45,998 nt of DNA, from positions 1 through 45,998 of the forward strand of contig NZ_CAMLHM010000030.1 in assembly GCF_946479885.1 (NCBI RefSeq), given 5' to 3'. This DNA comes from an uncultured Devosia sp. (GTDB taxonomy: Bacteria > Pseudomonadota > Alphaproteobacteria > Rhizobiales > Devosiaceae). The stretch's first letter is position 1, and each line of letters begins with the position of its first letter. Made by a program: the position numbers and the translations under genes. Below, one piece after another: positions 35,699 through 44,435 of the stretch. The notes under the pieces were generated by a model, which was given only the letters and a program-made list of their open reading frames with translations, was not told the origin of the DNA and made no database searches.

Positions 35699-38317
35699 GT
35701 GAGCGGCGAACGCTACAATCCGCGCGAAATGGAACCCCGCTGGCAGAAGGTGTGGGACGACGCCAAAAGCTTCGTCAGCTCCAATGACGATCCGCGCGAG
35801 CCCTACTACGTCCTCGAGATGTTCCCCTATCCGTCGGGCCGCATCCATATGGGCCACGTGCGCAACTATTCCATGGGCGACGTGGTGGCGCGCTACTATC
35901 GCGCCAAGGGCCGCAACGTGCTGCATCCGATGGGCTGGGATGCCTTCGGCCTGCCGGCGGAGAATGCCGCCATCGAACGCGGCATGAACCCCGGCACATG
36001 GACGCGCCAGAATATCGAGGCGATGAAGGCCCAGCTCAAATCGATGGGCCTCGCCATCGACTGGACCCGCGAAATCGCCACCTGCGAGCCCGAATACTAC
36101 AAGCACCAGCAGGCCATGTTCATCGACATGATGGCGGCGGGCCTGGTGACGCGCAAGAAGTCCAAGGTCAACTGGGATCCGGTCGACATGACCGTGCTGG
36201 CCAATGAGCAGGTCATCGACGGCCGCGGCTGGCGCTCGGGCGCCGTTGTCGAGCAGCGCGAGCTGACCCAGTGGTTCTTCAAGATCTCCGACTATGCCGA
36301 GGAACTGCTGGAAGCCCTCGACGGCCTGACCGAATGGCCCGAAAAGGTGCGCATCATGCAGCGCAACTGGATCGGCAAGTCCGAGGGCCTTCGCCTGCTG
36401 TTCGAACTGCTGCCGGGCAATGGCACGACGGCAACCAATGTGGACGTCTTCACCACGCGCCCCGACACCATTTTCGGTGCCTCGTTCCTGGCCCTGTCGC
36501 CCGACCATCCGCTGACGACGGAACTGGCCGCGACCAACCCTGCTTTGGCCGAGTTCGTCGCCGAATGCCATCGCCAGGGCACGGCCACCGAGACGCTGGA
36601 AAAGGCCGAAAAGAAAGGCGTCTTTACGGGGCTCCACGTGAAGCACCCGGTAAAGGAGGGCGCCACCCTGCCGGTCTATGTCGCCAATTTCGTGCTGATG
36701 GACTATGGCACCGGCGCCATCTTCGGCTGCCCGGCCCATGACCAGCGCGACCTCGACTTCGCGCGCAAATACGACCTGCCGGTCGTGCCGGTGGTCCTGC
36801 CGCCCGATGGCGACGCGGCAAGTTTTGCCGTGGCCAATGACGCCTATACCGACACCGGCACCATCTTCAATTCCGGCTTCCTCGACGGGCTGTCCATCGA
36901 CGAGGCCAAGAAGGCCGCGGCGGCCCATTTCGGCGCGCGCAGCGTCGACGGGCGCCCGCAGGGCAAGGTCGAGGTCAATTATCGGCTGCGCGACTGGGGC
37001 CTGTCGCGCCAGCGCTATTGGGGCGCCCCGATCCCGATCATCCATTGCGAGGTCTGTGGTACCATTCCCGTGCCCAAGAAGGACCTGCCGGTCGTGCTGC
37101 CCGTGGATGTCACCTTCGACAAGCCGGGCAATGCGCTGGACCATCACCCGACCTGGAAGCATGTGAACTGCCCGCAATGCGGTGCCTCGGCACGGCGCGA
37201 AACCGACACCATGGACACGTTCGTGGACTCGTCCTGGTACTTCGCCCGCTTCACGGCCCCCGATGCCGAGACGCCGACCATCCCTGATATCGCCAATCGC
37301 TGGCTGCCGGTCGACCAGTATATTGGCGGCGTCGAGCACGCGATCCTGCACCTGCTCTATTCCCGCTTCTTCACCCGCGCCATGAAAGCGACGGGCCATG
37401 TCGGGCTGGATGAGCCGTTCAAGGGCCTGTTCACCCAGGGCATGGTGACCCACGAAACCTACAAGTCGCCAGCGGGCGAGTGGGTCGCGCCGGTCGACGT
37501 GGTTCTCGAAACCTTCGGCGAGGGCCGCCGCGCCAAGCATCTCAAGTCCGGCGAGACCATTGCCATCGGCTCGATCGAGAAGATGAGCAAGTCCAAGAAG
37601 AATGTCATCGATCCCGACGAGATCGTCGCCACCTATGGTGCCGATACCGCCCGCTGGTTCATGCTGTCGGACTCGCCACCCGAGCGCGACGTGCAGTGGA
37701 CCGAGGCCGGCGTCGAGGGCGCCAGCCGCTTCCAGCAGCGTATCTGGCGTCTGGTCGGCGAAACCGTCGAACTGGCTAAACAGTCTTCCGACATTGTTGC
37801 CGTTTCAGACGACGACGAGGCCTTGGGCTTGCGCAAGATCGTGCATCGCGCAGTCCACAATGTCGGGGGCGATATCGAGGGCCTGCGCTTCAATCGTGCC
37901 GTGGCGCAAATCTATGAGTTGACCAACGCCCTGGTGCGCTCGGCGGGTCTGGCCAGCGCGGCACCTGCCGCCCGAATTGGCGCCCTGCAGGAGGGCGTGG
38001 AGCGCCTGATCCAGCTTCTGGCGCCGATGATGCCACACCTGGCCGAAACCTGCTGGGAAGCGCTCGGCAAGACGGGCCTGGTGGCCGATGCGCCGTGGCC
38101 GCCGGTCGATGCGGCCCTGCTGGTCGACGACACCGTCACCCTGCCCATTCAGGTCAATGGCAAGCGTCGCGGCGAAATCACCGTGCCCAAGGGCCTGCCG
38201 GCGGCTGAGGTGGAGAACAAAGTCTTGTCATTGGATGAGATTGTCCGCATTCTCGATGGCAAGGCTCCCAAGAAGATCGTCATCGTCCCGGACAGGATCG
38301 TCAATGTCGTGGTCTGA
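35699..38317 (+). CDS. leuS: Leucyl-tRNA synthetase
   Basis: The 872-residue class I synthetase has HMGH (residues 50-53), the CP1 editing domain (about 225-420, with [20 protein letters not shown]), KMSKS (628-632, in [15 protein letters not shown]), an anticodon-binding helical domain and a C-terminal domain ending [11 protein letters not shown]. It charges tRNA-Leu. The start is GTG 35699 with AAGGA 7 nt upstream, giving [16 protein letters not shown]. Its stop overlaps the lptE start by 14 nt. A CACGTG at 36637 in the gene is not a good parS. Confidence 0.97.
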   Translation: MSGERYNPREMEPRWQKVWDDAKSFVSSNDDPREPYYVLEMFPYPSGRIHMGHVRNYSMGDVVARYYRAKGRNVLHPMGWDAFGLPAENAAIERGMNPGTWTRQNIEAMKAQLKSMGLAIDWTREIATCEPEYYKHQQAMFIDMMAAGLVTRKKSKVNWDPVDMTVLANEQVIDGRGWRSGAVVEQRELTQWFFKISDYAEELLEALDGLTEWPEKVRIMQRNWIGKSEGLRLLFELLPGNGTTATNVDVFTTRPDTIFGASFLALSPDHPLTTELAATNPALAEFVAECHRQGTATETLEKAEKKGVFTGLHVKHPVKEGATLPVYVANFVLMDYGTGAIFGCPAHDQRDLDFARKYDLPVVPVVLPPDGDAASFAVANDAYTDTGTIFNSGFLDGLSIDEAKKAAAAHFGARSVDGRPQGKVEVNYRLRDWGLSRQRYWGAPIPIIHCEVCGTIPVPKKDLPVVLPVDVTFDKPGNALDHHPTWKHVNCPQCGASARRETDTMDTFVDSSWYFARFTAPDAETPTIPDIANRWLPVDQYIGGVEHAILHLLYSRFFTRAMKATGHVGLDEPFKGLFTQGMVTHETYKSPAGEWVAPVDVVLETFGEGRRAKHLKSGETIAIGSIEKMSKSKKNVIDPDEIVATYGADTARWFMLSDSPPERDVQWTEAGVEGASRFQQRIWRLVGETVELAKQSSDIVAVSDDDEALGLRKIVHRAVHNVGGDIEGLRFNRAVAQIYELTNALVRSAGLASAAPAARIGALQEGVERLIQLLAPMMPHLAETCWEALGKTGLVADAPWPPVDAALLVDDTVTLPIQVNGKRRGEITVPKGLPAAEVENKVLSLDEIVRILDGKAPKKIVIVPDRIVNVVV

Positions 38318-38819
38318 AACAGCAGGCAAGCTGGCGCGTCCCCTTGCGATCGCGGGCTTCCTGGCATCGGCCACGGCGCTGGGGGCCTGCAGTTTTTCGC
38401 CGGTCTATAGCGGTACCCTGGCCAGCCAGCCGATGCTGAACCTGGCCTATGCCAAGCCAACGACGCGCCTGGAACAGATCGTGTACCAGGAACTGTCCCT
38501 GCGTTTCGGCTCGTCCGACGCAGCCACGGCTCCGCTTGCCACGGTCAGCGTAGCGTCGTCGTCTGCAGCCGTCGGGCTGTCGGTAACCGCCAACCCGAAC
38601 AAGCTCTATCGCAGCGTGGTCATCGCCACCCTGACCATTGCGCGACGCGATGGCACCAATGCCCAGCCGATGACGTTCACACGGCAAGCCAGCGCCGAAT
38701 ACACCACCAGCGGCCAAGTGCTGGCCGATACGGCGGCTGCCAACGAGGCGGCCGAGCGCGCTGCCAAGGCGGCGGCCGAATCGCTGCGCCTGGCCATGCT
38801 GGCCTCGCTCAGCCGCTGA
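38304..38819 (+). CDS. lptE: LPS-assembly lipoprotein LptE
   Basis: The 171-residue protein has a lipoprotein signal with lipobox LGAC (Cys29) after a hydrophobic segment and a domain typical of alphaproteobacterial LptE: FSPVYSG directly after the [10 protein letters not shown]-like helix, then [22 protein letters not shown]. LptE plugs LptD in the outer membrane. Its ATG 38304 lies inside the leuS end (14-nt overlap), and its TGA overlaps the holA ATG. The gene order leuS-lptE-holA is the usual one and supports the call. Confidence 0.9.
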   Translation: MSWSETAGKLARPLAIAGFLASATALGACSFSPVYSGTLASQPMLNLAYAKPTTRLEQIVYQELSLRFGSSDAATAPLATVSVASSSAAVGLSVTANPNKLYRSVVIATLTIARRDGTNAQPMTFTRQASAEYTTSGQVLADTAAANEAAERAAKAAAESLRLAMLASLSR

Positions 38820-39841
38820 TGACAGCCCTCAAGGCGCATGAAGTTGCCCGTTTTCTGGCGCGTCCGGACCTGACCGAGGGAATTTTCCTTGCCTATGGCC
38901 CCGATGCCGGTCTGGTGCGCGAGACGGCGCAACGGCTTATCCGGCAGTTGAGCGGTGACGATCCGGAATCCACCAGCGTCGTGACGCTCGATGGCGCCGA
39001 AGTCGACGCCGACCCCTCACTTCTGGCTGTCGAGGCCCGAACCATGTCGCTGTTTGGCGGCAAGCGGATCGTTCGCGTGCGTGGGGCGGGCAAGTCATTG
39101 GTCATGACGCTGACCGAACTGCGCGACGATCCTGCTGGCGCCGCCATCGTCCTGGAAGCCGGCAATCTGGCGCCCAAGGACGCCCTGCGCGCCCTGGTGG
39201 AGGCCGCCAGGCTCGGTCGAGCCCTGCCCTGCTACCCCGATAGCGACGAAACCCTGCAGGCGTTGATTCGCGAGACATTCAACCAACACGGCATTCGCGT
39301 CGATGGCGACGTCGTCGCTACTTTGCGCGAAATTCTCGGCAATGACCGGGAAATCACCCGCCGGGAACTCGAAAAGCTCTGTCTTTACGCTGCGTCGAGC
39401 AAGAGCCTCACGCGCGAAGACGTGATGCTGCTCTGCGCCGACAATGGCATGCTGGTGATCGATGCAATCCTCGATGCCACGGGCGGCGGGCATGCCGAAA
39501 AGCTCGAACTGGCACTGAACCGGGCGCTGTCGTCGGCTGTCGATCCGCAGCGGCTGTTGGCAATGTGCACGATCCACTTCGCCAACCTGCGGCGCTGGCG
39601 CATCGAGGTCGATGCCGGCAAGTCGCCGCGCATGGTGCTGGAAAACCTCAGGCCAAAGCCGCATTTCTCGCGCATTTCGGCGCTCGAGCAGCAGTTGCGC
39701 CTGTGGTCGGACAATGCTCTGGCAACGGCAGGTGATCGCATCTTGCAGGCAACGGCCGATAGCCGCCGTCGGCCCGCCTTGGCGGAAGCGAGCTTGCGCC
39801 GGGCGCTGCTGGCCATCTGCATGATGGCCGCATCGCACTAG
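38819..39841 (+). CDS. holA: DNA polymerase III delta subunit
   Basis: The 340-residue protein matches HolA: FLAYGPDAGLVRETAQRLIRQL (N-terminal AAA-like start without a functional P-loop), MSLFGGKRIVRVRGAGKS, LCYAAS-like linker region and the C-terminal collar domain with LLAMCTIHFANLRRWR. It is the clamp-loader subunit that opens the beta clamp. It starts at ATG 38819, overlapping the lptE TGA by one base. It converges on parB, with a parS-like site and a hairpin in between. Confidence 0.93.
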   Translation: MTALKAHEVARFLARPDLTEGIFLAYGPDAGLVRETAQRLIRQLSGDDPESTSVVTLDGAEVDADPSLLAVEARTMSLFGGKRIVRVRGAGKSLVMTLTELRDDPAGAAIVLEAGNLAPKDALRALVEAARLGRALPCYPDSDETLQALIRETFNQHGIRVDGDVVATLREILGNDREITRRELEKLCLYAASSKSLTREDVMLLCADNGMLVIDAILDATGGGHAEKLELALNRALSSAVDPQRLLAMCTIHFANLRRWRIEVDAGKSPRMVLENLRPKPHFSRISALEQQLRLWSDNALATAGDRILQATADSRRRPALAEASLRRALLAICMMAASH

Positions 39842-39861
39842 CGATCGCGGCCTGGTATTTG

Positions 39862-39877
39862 CGTTTCACGTGAAACT
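39862..39877. other. parS-like ParB-binding site 1 (holA-parB gap)
   Basis: CGTTTCACGTGAAACT matches 14 of 16 positions of TGTTTCACGTGAAACA, with only the outermost base at each end different. It is a perfect palindrome through its central 14 bp. It lies 85 bp past parB and begins a module that recurs inverted at 44378-44435. Confidence 0.85.
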
Positions 39878-39895
39878 TCGAGGCTCGCCAAAGGC

Positions 39896-39920
39896 AAAAT
39901 CGCCCCAGTGGAGCGATTTT
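39896..39920. terminator. Hairpin terminator between convergent holA and parB
   Basis: AAAATCGC (39896-39903) pairs with GCGATTTT (39913-39920) around a short loop, giving A-tract and T-tract on both strands, so it can end holA transcription on the plus strand and parB transcription on the minus strand. It is homologous to the hairpin at 44378-44400. Confidence 0.7.
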
Positions 39921-39961
39921 GGGCATATAGGCTATGCGAGCTGCGCTCGAATGGCTGCTGG

Positions 39962-40834
39962 CTAGTTGCTGCCCGTGAGACGGACGCAGATACCGTCGAG
40001 CTGCTCCAGCGTCTTGTAGCGAATCTCGAGCTTCCCGCCGCGTTCGCTATGCGCCAGCGACACCGAAAGCCCCAGGGCATCCGACAGCCGCCGTTCGAGC
40101 GCCACGGTATCGGCATCACGGTCGAACACAGGCCCGCCGGGCTTCCTCTTGCCGGCCACTTCGCGCTGCTGGCTGAGAGCCTCGGCCTCGCGCACCGAGA
40201 GACCTCCCGAAACGATCTGACGGGCCAGGGTGGCCGGATCGTCAGCGGTGATCAGCGTTCGCGCATGACCCGCGGTCAACGTACCGCTGGCGACCATGCC
40301 GCGCACATCCTCGGGCAGACGGAGCAGCCGCAGCGTATTGGCGACATGCGAACGGCTCTTGCCGATCACCTGCGCCAGATCCTGCTGGGTATAGTCGAAC
40401 TGTTCGATCAGCTGCCCATAACCCATTGCTTCTTCAAGCGGATTGAGATCGGCGCGCTGTACGTTCTCGATGATCGCCAGTTCCAGCGCTTCCTTGTCGC
40501 CGACATCACGGACGATAACCGGCACATCGTGGAGGCCGGCCTTCTGCGCCGCACGCCAGCGGCGCTCGCCGGCAATGATCTCGAAGATATTGGGATCATC
40601 GCTCGGCCGCACCAGCAGCGGCTGCATCACGCCCTTCTCGCGGATCGAGTTGGTCAACTCCTCGAGCTGGTCGCTATCGAAAGTGCGCCGTGGATTGGCC
40701 CGATTGGCGATGATGAATTCGACAGGCAGCTTCTTGACGCCGCCCGATTCGGTGACGCGGGCGCCTTCCACCGTGGCCATGTCGCCGATCAGCGCCGCGA
40801 GCCCGCGACCAAGACGAGTGGGTTTGTCGTTCAT
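39962..40834 (-). CDS. parB: Chromosome-partitioning protein ParB
   Basis: The 290-residue protein has the N-terminal ParA-stimulating motif RLGRGLAALIGD, the ParB/Srx CTPase domain (VQP-equivalent VMQPLLVRPS, GERRWRAAQKAG, IIENVQRADLNPLEEA), a helix-turn-helix (YTQQDLAQVIGKSRSHVANTLRLLRLP) and a C-terminal dimerisation domain. It binds parS, uses CTP to slide and spread, and recruits ParA. The true start is ATG 40834 with AGGAG upstream; a longer frame reaches 41011 but overlaps parA. parS-like sites lie on both sides of the locus. Confidence 0.97.
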   Translation of the reverse strand: MNDKPTRLGRGLAALIGDMATVEGARVTESGGVKKLPVEFIIANRANPRRTFDSDQLEELTNSIREKGVMQPLLVRPSDDPNIFEIIAGERRWRAAQKAGLHDVPVIVRDVGDKEALELAIIENVQRADLNPLEEAMGYGQLIEQFDYTQQDLAQVIGKSRSHVANTLRLLRLPEDVRGMVASGTLTAGHARTLITADDPATLARQIVSGGLSVREAEALSQQREVAGKRKPGGPVFDRDADTVALERRLSDALGLSVSLAHSERGGKLEIRYKTLEQLDGICVRLTGSN

Positions 40835-40859
40835 ATCGGGCTCTCCTGGAGTGTTTCCA

Positions 40860-40882
40860 GCAAAAGTGGGCTCCACTTTTGC
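40860..40882. other. Perfect inverted repeat in the parA-parB gap
   Basis: GCAAAAGTGG and CCACTTTTGC are separated by GCT (10-bp stem, 3-nt loop). It lies in the 101-bp gap between parA and parB, just before the parB ribosome-binding site. As RNA it forms a hairpin that could attenuate parB expression relative to parA; it might also be a dispersed repeat. It has no T-tract on the minus strand beyond the stem. Confidence 0.6.
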
Positions 40883-40935
40883 GGTTCGAAAACACGACAA
40901 TACAAAAAAGCATAGATCGCCTCTGCCATGGCGAT

Positions 40936-41736
40936 CTATGCCGCGTTGAGCTGCCGCTCGCGGCGGATCACTTCGGTGGCCAGCCGCAGATAGGCCTGGC
41001 TGCCGGCGCATTTGAGGTCATACAGCAAAGCAGGCTTGCCGTAGGACGGCGCCTCGCTGAGCCGGACGTTTCGGGGGATCACGGTCTCATAGACCAGGTC
41101 GCCCATTTCCTGACGCACGTCCTGCAACACCTGTTCGCTCAAATTGTTGCGCTTGTCGAACATGGTCATGACCACGCCCTGGATGGAGAGGCGCGGATTA
41201 AGGGTCGACCGAATTTGTTCAATGGTCTGAAGGAGTTGGCTCAAACCTTCCAGCGCAAAGAACTCGCATTGCAGCGGCACCAGCACCGCGTCTGCGGCAA
41301 CCAGGGAATTGACCGTAAGCAGGTTCAGGGATGGCGGACAGTCGATAAGGATGTAGCTGATCGACTTGTCGTTGATGGAAAGCTCACCCAACTGCTTGAA
41401 GGCGTTGCGCAGCTTGAAGGCCCGGTCGGCCTGCCCCGCAATGGTCAGCTCGACGCCGAGCAGGTCCATGGTCGAAGGCACAATGGCGACATTGGGCACT
41501 GATGTCATGATGGCCGCCTGGGCAACGGTAGCCTCGCCGACCAACAGGTCGTAGGACGAGACTTCGCGATCGGTGCGCGAAATACCAAGCCCGGTCGACG
41601 CGTTGCCCTGTGGATCGAGGTCGATGATCAGCACGCGTTCGCCCACCGCGGCAAGCGCCGTGGCGAGGTTGATCGCGGTCGTGGTCTTGCCCACGCCGCC
41701 TTTTTGGTTGGCCAGTGTCAGGATACGGGGCGCCAC
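40936..41736 (-). CDS. parA: Chromosome-partitioning ATPase ParA (Soj type)
   Basis: The 266-residue protein has the deviant Walker A motif KGGVGKTT near its N-terminus, followed by LIIDLDPQGNASTGLGI (Walker A'), ILIDCPPSLNLLTVNSLVAADAVLVPLQCEFFALEGL (Walker B region) and VIPRNVRLSEAPSYGKP. It lacks the N-terminal HTH of plasmid type Ia ParA, so it is a chromosomal Soj-type. It uses nucleoid-bound ATP dimers to move ParB-parS complexes. The start is GTG 41736 with GGAGG upstream. It follows rsmG by 24 nt. Confidence 0.97.
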   Translation of the reverse strand: MAPRILTLANQKGGVGKTTTAINLATALAAVGERVLIIDLDPQGNASTGLGISRTDREVSSYDLLVGEATVAQAAIMTSVPNVAIVPSTMDLLGVELTIAGQADRAFKLRNAFKQLGELSINDKSISYILIDCPPSLNLLTVNSLVAADAVLVPLQCEFFALEGLSQLLQTIEQIRSTLNPRLSIQGVVMTMFDKRNNLSEQVLQDVRQEMGDLVYETVIPRNVRLSEAPSYGKPALLYDLKCAGSQAYLRLATEVIRRERQLNAA

Positions 41737-41760
41737 TACAGGCCTCCAGCTCGTTCGCCG

Positions 41761-42408
41761 CTAACTAACTGATTTCGCACGCAAATTCGACAGCGTGAGC
41801 AGAACACCGCTTGCATCGATGTCACTTGTCGTTACTACCACGTCATAGTCCCAATGCGTAGCGGCATCCGCGAGTTCTTCAACATGTTCCCGCCCTTTGT
41901 GGAGTATCGCGCGGGTTTTTGGAGCAAAGAACGGCTCCATCCAGCCGCACAGGACCGGTAAACCAGCCAAGGCGCGGGAGGTGATGACATCGGGCGTGGG
42001 TGTTTCACGTGAATCAACCTGATCGCTGCGGCGGCCTTCAACCGTGACGATCAGGCCCAGTTCACGCGCGACCGTGCGCAGAAAGCTGACCTTTCGCCCA
42101 TTGGGCTCGATCAAGGTGAAATGGTGATTCGGACTCTTGAGCGCAATGGCCAGTGGCAATGCCGGCAGACCACCGCCGCTACCCAAGTCCAGAAAGGCGT
42201 GATCGCCCGCCTTGAGGAGCTTGAGCACCTGCAGACTGTCGGCAAAATGGCGTGACCAAACCGAATTCAGTGTTTCACGTGAAACAAGATTCTGCACCGG
42301 CTGCCACTTTGCCAGCAGCTGAGCATAGGATTCCAGGTCGGCTGCAACGTCGTCGACCGGCCGGGTGAAGTAGCGTGCATAGGCCGCGATTTCGTCCCGT
42401 CCGGTCAT
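41761..42408 (-). CDS. rsmG: 16S rRNA (guanine(527)-N7)-methyltransferase
   Basis: The 215-residue protein has RsmG motifs: WQPVQNLVSRETLNSVWSRHFADSLQVLKLL, FLDLGSGGGLPALPLAI (SAM binding), FTLIEPNGRKVSFLRTVARELGL and VITSRALAGLPVLCGW. It makes m7G527 in 16S rRNA; loss gives streptomycin resistance in other bacteria. Two parS-like sites lie inside the coding sequence, each encoding the tetrapeptide SRET (residues 43-46 and 133-136). Its ATG overlaps the mnmG TGA by one base. Confidence 0.96.
   Translation of the reverse strand: MTGRDEIAAYARYFTRPVDDVAADLESYAQLLAKWQPVQNLVSRETLNSVWSRHFADSLQVLKLLKAGDHAFLDLGSGGGLPALPLAIALKSPNHHFTLIEPNGRKVSFLRTVARELGLIVTVEGRRSDQVDSRETPTPDVITSRALAGLPVLCGWMEPFFAPKTRAILHKGREHVEELADAATHWDYDVVVTTSDIDASGVLLTLSNLRAKSVS
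42001..42016. other. parS-like site 2, inside rsmG
   Basis: TGTTTCACGTGAATCA matches 15 of 16 parS positions (one change, A to T, in the right arm). In the rsmG frame the opposite strand encodes residues D132-S-R-E-T136. It lies 270 bp from the perfect site at 42271. Confidence 0.85.
42271..42286. other. parS site 3, perfect palindrome inside rsmG
   Basis: TGTTTCACGTGAAACA matches the parS consensus at all 16 positions and is a perfect palindrome. In rsmG it encodes V42-S-R-E-T46 within the NLVSRETL segment, a family-conserved region (usually NLVS/T-x-x-T/S). It is the best candidate for the primary ParB-loading site in this window. Confidence 0.93.
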
Positions 42409-44270
42409 CAGCTGGCCTTGCGGAATTCACCGCGCCGGATCACCGCCAGCAGCAGGGTCACCGCAGCAGGTGTCATGCCGTCCATGGCCTGGGCCTGGGC
42501 GATGGTTTGCGGTCGGAACTGCTGCAGCTTCTGCCGGATCTCCATCGAGAGGCCTGGGATGGCCGAAAAATCAATATCCTCCGGAATCGGCTTCTGCTCG
42601 TCCCGACGAACAGCGTCGATATCGTCGCGCTGACGATCAAGATAGACGGCGTACTGGGCGTCGACCACGAGTTGTTCGATGATATCAGGCGCTATCCCGG
42701 CAATCTCGGGCCATAGCCGTATCGCGTCGTCGGGCGTGACATCTGGGTACGAAAGCAGATCGAAGGCCGAGCGCAGCTTACCGTCCTCGTTGACCGCTAT
42801 CCCGGCCTTGCGCGCGACGTTGGGCGTGGCCGTCAGCGTCGTCAGCAATGCACGCCCCTTCGACAGGGCGTCGATCTTCGTGGCAAAGAGCTCACGACGT
42901 TCCTCACCCACCACGCCGCGGGCCGTGCCGAGAGGCGTCAGGCGCTGGTCGGCGTTGTCGGCCCGGAGATGCAGCCGGAACTCGGCACGGGAGGTGAACA
43001 TGCGATAGGGCTCGGACACACCACGCGTCACCAGGTCATCGACCATCACGCCCAGATAGCTTTCGGTGCGTGACAGGACCATCGGCTCCTGGCCGGACGC
43101 CGCCAGTGCCGCATTGGCGCCCGCCAGCAGGCCCTGGGCGCCGGCCTCTTCATAGCCGGTCGTGCCGTTGATCTGCCCGGCAAGATAGAGACCGGGCTGC
43201 CGCTTCACCTCAAGCGTGGAGCTGAGCTCACGCGGGTCGACATAGTCATACTCGATGGCGTAGCCCGGCCTGACAATGCGCACATTCTCGAGCCCGGGCA
43301 TGGAGCGCAGGAAAGCCTCCTGCACCTCCGATGGTAGCGACGTCGACAACCCATTGGGGTAGACGGTCGGATCATCAAGCCCTTCTGGCTCAAGGAAAAT
43401 CTGGTGACTGTCACGATCGGCGAAGCGGACCACCTTGTCCTCGATCGAGGGGCAATAGCGTGGTCCGCGGCTCTGGATACGACCGGAATACATCGCAGAG
43501 CGATGCAGGTTATCGGAGATAATCCGGTGGGTCTCGGCCGTGGTGCGCGTGATATGGCAGGAGATCTGCGGCGTGGTGATCGCGCGCGTCAGCGCCGAAA
43601 AAGCCTCCGGCGGATTGTCGCCCGGCTGCTCCTCGAGCCCGGAATAGTCGATGCTAGTGGCGTCGAGCCGCGCCGGCGTACCGGTCTTGAGGCGACCCAG
43701 CTGGAGGCCCAGGGCTTCGAGCCGGGTGGATAGCCCAAGCACTGGACGCTCCCCGAGACGTCCGGCGGGGGTTGTCTCTTCGCCCCGATGAATGAGGCCG
43801 CGGAGGAATGTTCCGGTGGTCAGCACCACGGCCTTGGTGCCCAGGCGACGGCCGTCCAGCAGCACGACGCCGCTGACGGCCCCATTGCTCACCTCGATAT
43901 CGTCGACCTCGCCCTCGATCACGTCGAGATTGGGCTGGGCGGTGATGGCAGCCTGCATCGCCTGGCGATAGAGCTGGCGGTCAGCCTGCGCGCGCGGCCC
44001 CCGCACGGCGGGCCCCTTGCGACGGTTCAGCACGCGGAACTGGATACCAGCCTGGTCGGCGACGCGGCCCATCAGACCATCCAGCGCGTCGATCTCGCGC
44101 ACCAGGTGACCCTTGCCCAGGCCACCAATGGCCGGATTGCAGCTCATCTCGCCGATCGTAGCGAACTTGTGCGTCACCAGGGCCGTTGCAACGCCCAGGC
44201 GTGCCGAGGCAGCCGCAGCTTCGCAGCCTGCGTGACCACCTCCGACGATGATGACCGCATAGTCGCTCAT
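42408..44270 (-). CDS. mnmG: tRNA U34 carboxymethylaminomethyl-modification enzyme MnmG
   Basis: The 620-residue FAD-binding protein starts [21 protein letters not shown] (dinucleotide-binding fold) and has [80 protein letters not shown] and a helical C-terminal domain. With MnmE it adds the cmnm5 group to U34 of tRNAs. It overlaps rsmG by one base. The 162-bp gap upstream holds two parS-like sites and hairpins, so it probably has its own promoter there. Confidence 0.97.
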   Translation of the reverse strand: MSDYAVIIVGGGHAGCEAAAASARLGVATALVTHKFATIGEMSCNPAIGGLGKGHLVREIDALDGLMGRVADQAGIQFRVLNRRKGPAVRGPRAQADRQLYRQAMQAAITAQPNLDVIEGEVDDIEVSNGAVSGVVLLDGRRLGTKAVVLTTGTFLRGLIHRGEETTPAGRLGERPVLGLSTRLEALGLQLGRLKTGTPARLDATSIDYSGLEEQPGDNPPEAFSALTRAITTPQISCHITRTTAETHRIISDNLHRSAMYSGRIQSRGPRYCPSIEDKVVRFADRDSHQIFLEPEGLDDPTVYPNGLSTSLPSEVQEAFLRSMPGLENVRIVRPGYAIEYDYVDPRELSSTLEVKRQPGLYLAGQINGTTGYEEAGAQGLLAGANAALAASGQEPMVLSRTESYLGVMVDDLVTRGVSEPYRMFTSRAEFRLHLRADNADQRLTPLGTARGVVGEERRELFATKIDALSKGRALLTTLTATPNVARKAGIAVNEDGKLRSAFDLLSYPDVTPDDAIRLWPEIAGIAPDIIEQLVVDAQYAVYLDRQRDDIDAVRRDEQKPIPEDIDFSAIPGLSMEIRQKLQQFRPQTIAQAQAMDGMTPAAVTLLLAVIRRGEFRKAS

Positions 44271-44303
44271 GACGTGTCTCCAAGGCTGGCCTCAATAGGC
44301 CAA

Positions 44304-44319
44304 TGTTTCACGTGAATCA
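44304..44319. other. parS-like site 4, mnmG leader
   Basis: TGTTTCACGTGAATCA matches 15 of 16 parS positions, identical to the site at 42001. It is 34 bp upstream of the mnmG start codon, so ParB binding or spreading could affect mnmG expression. Confidence 0.85.
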
Positions 44320-44354
44320 ATTCCGGCGGCGATCACAGGACTGCCATTCGGCCC

Positions 44355-44370
44355 AAGGCCTCATGGCCTT
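44355..44370. other. Short palindrome in the mnmE-mnmG gap
   Basis: AAGGCC and GGCCTT are separated by TCAT. It lies next to the larger hairpin at 44378-44400; together they may end mnmE transcription. Confidence 0.4.
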
Positions 44371-44377
44371 CTCACCT

Positions 44378-44400
44378 AAATCGCTCCACCGGAGCGATTT
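44378..44400 (-). terminator. Hairpin after mnmE, homologous to the holA-parB hairpin
   Basis: AAATCGCTCC and GGAGCGATTT form a perfect 10-bp stem around ACC, 33 bp past the mnmE stop. On the minus strand it ends in GATTTAGG, so it is at best a moderate intrinsic terminator. With the parS-like site at 44420 it forms a ~60-bp module that is repeated inverted at 39862-39920. Confidence 0.6.
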
Positions 44401-44419
44401 TGCCCACGGCGCGGCTCGA

Positions 44420-44435
44420 AGTTTCACGTGAATCA
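44420..44435. other. parS-like site 5, overlapping the mnmE stop codon
   Basis: AGTTTCACGTGAATCA matches 14 of 16 parS positions. Its last three bases (TCA on the plus strand) are the TGA stop codon of mnmE. It is part of the module shared with 39862-39920. Confidence 0.8.

Noticed and set aside
36637..36652. CACGTG within leuS as a parS site
   Set aside because: The flanks (GCTC before, AAGCA after) depart from the consensus at four or more positions, unlike the other sites, and the codons are explained by leuS.
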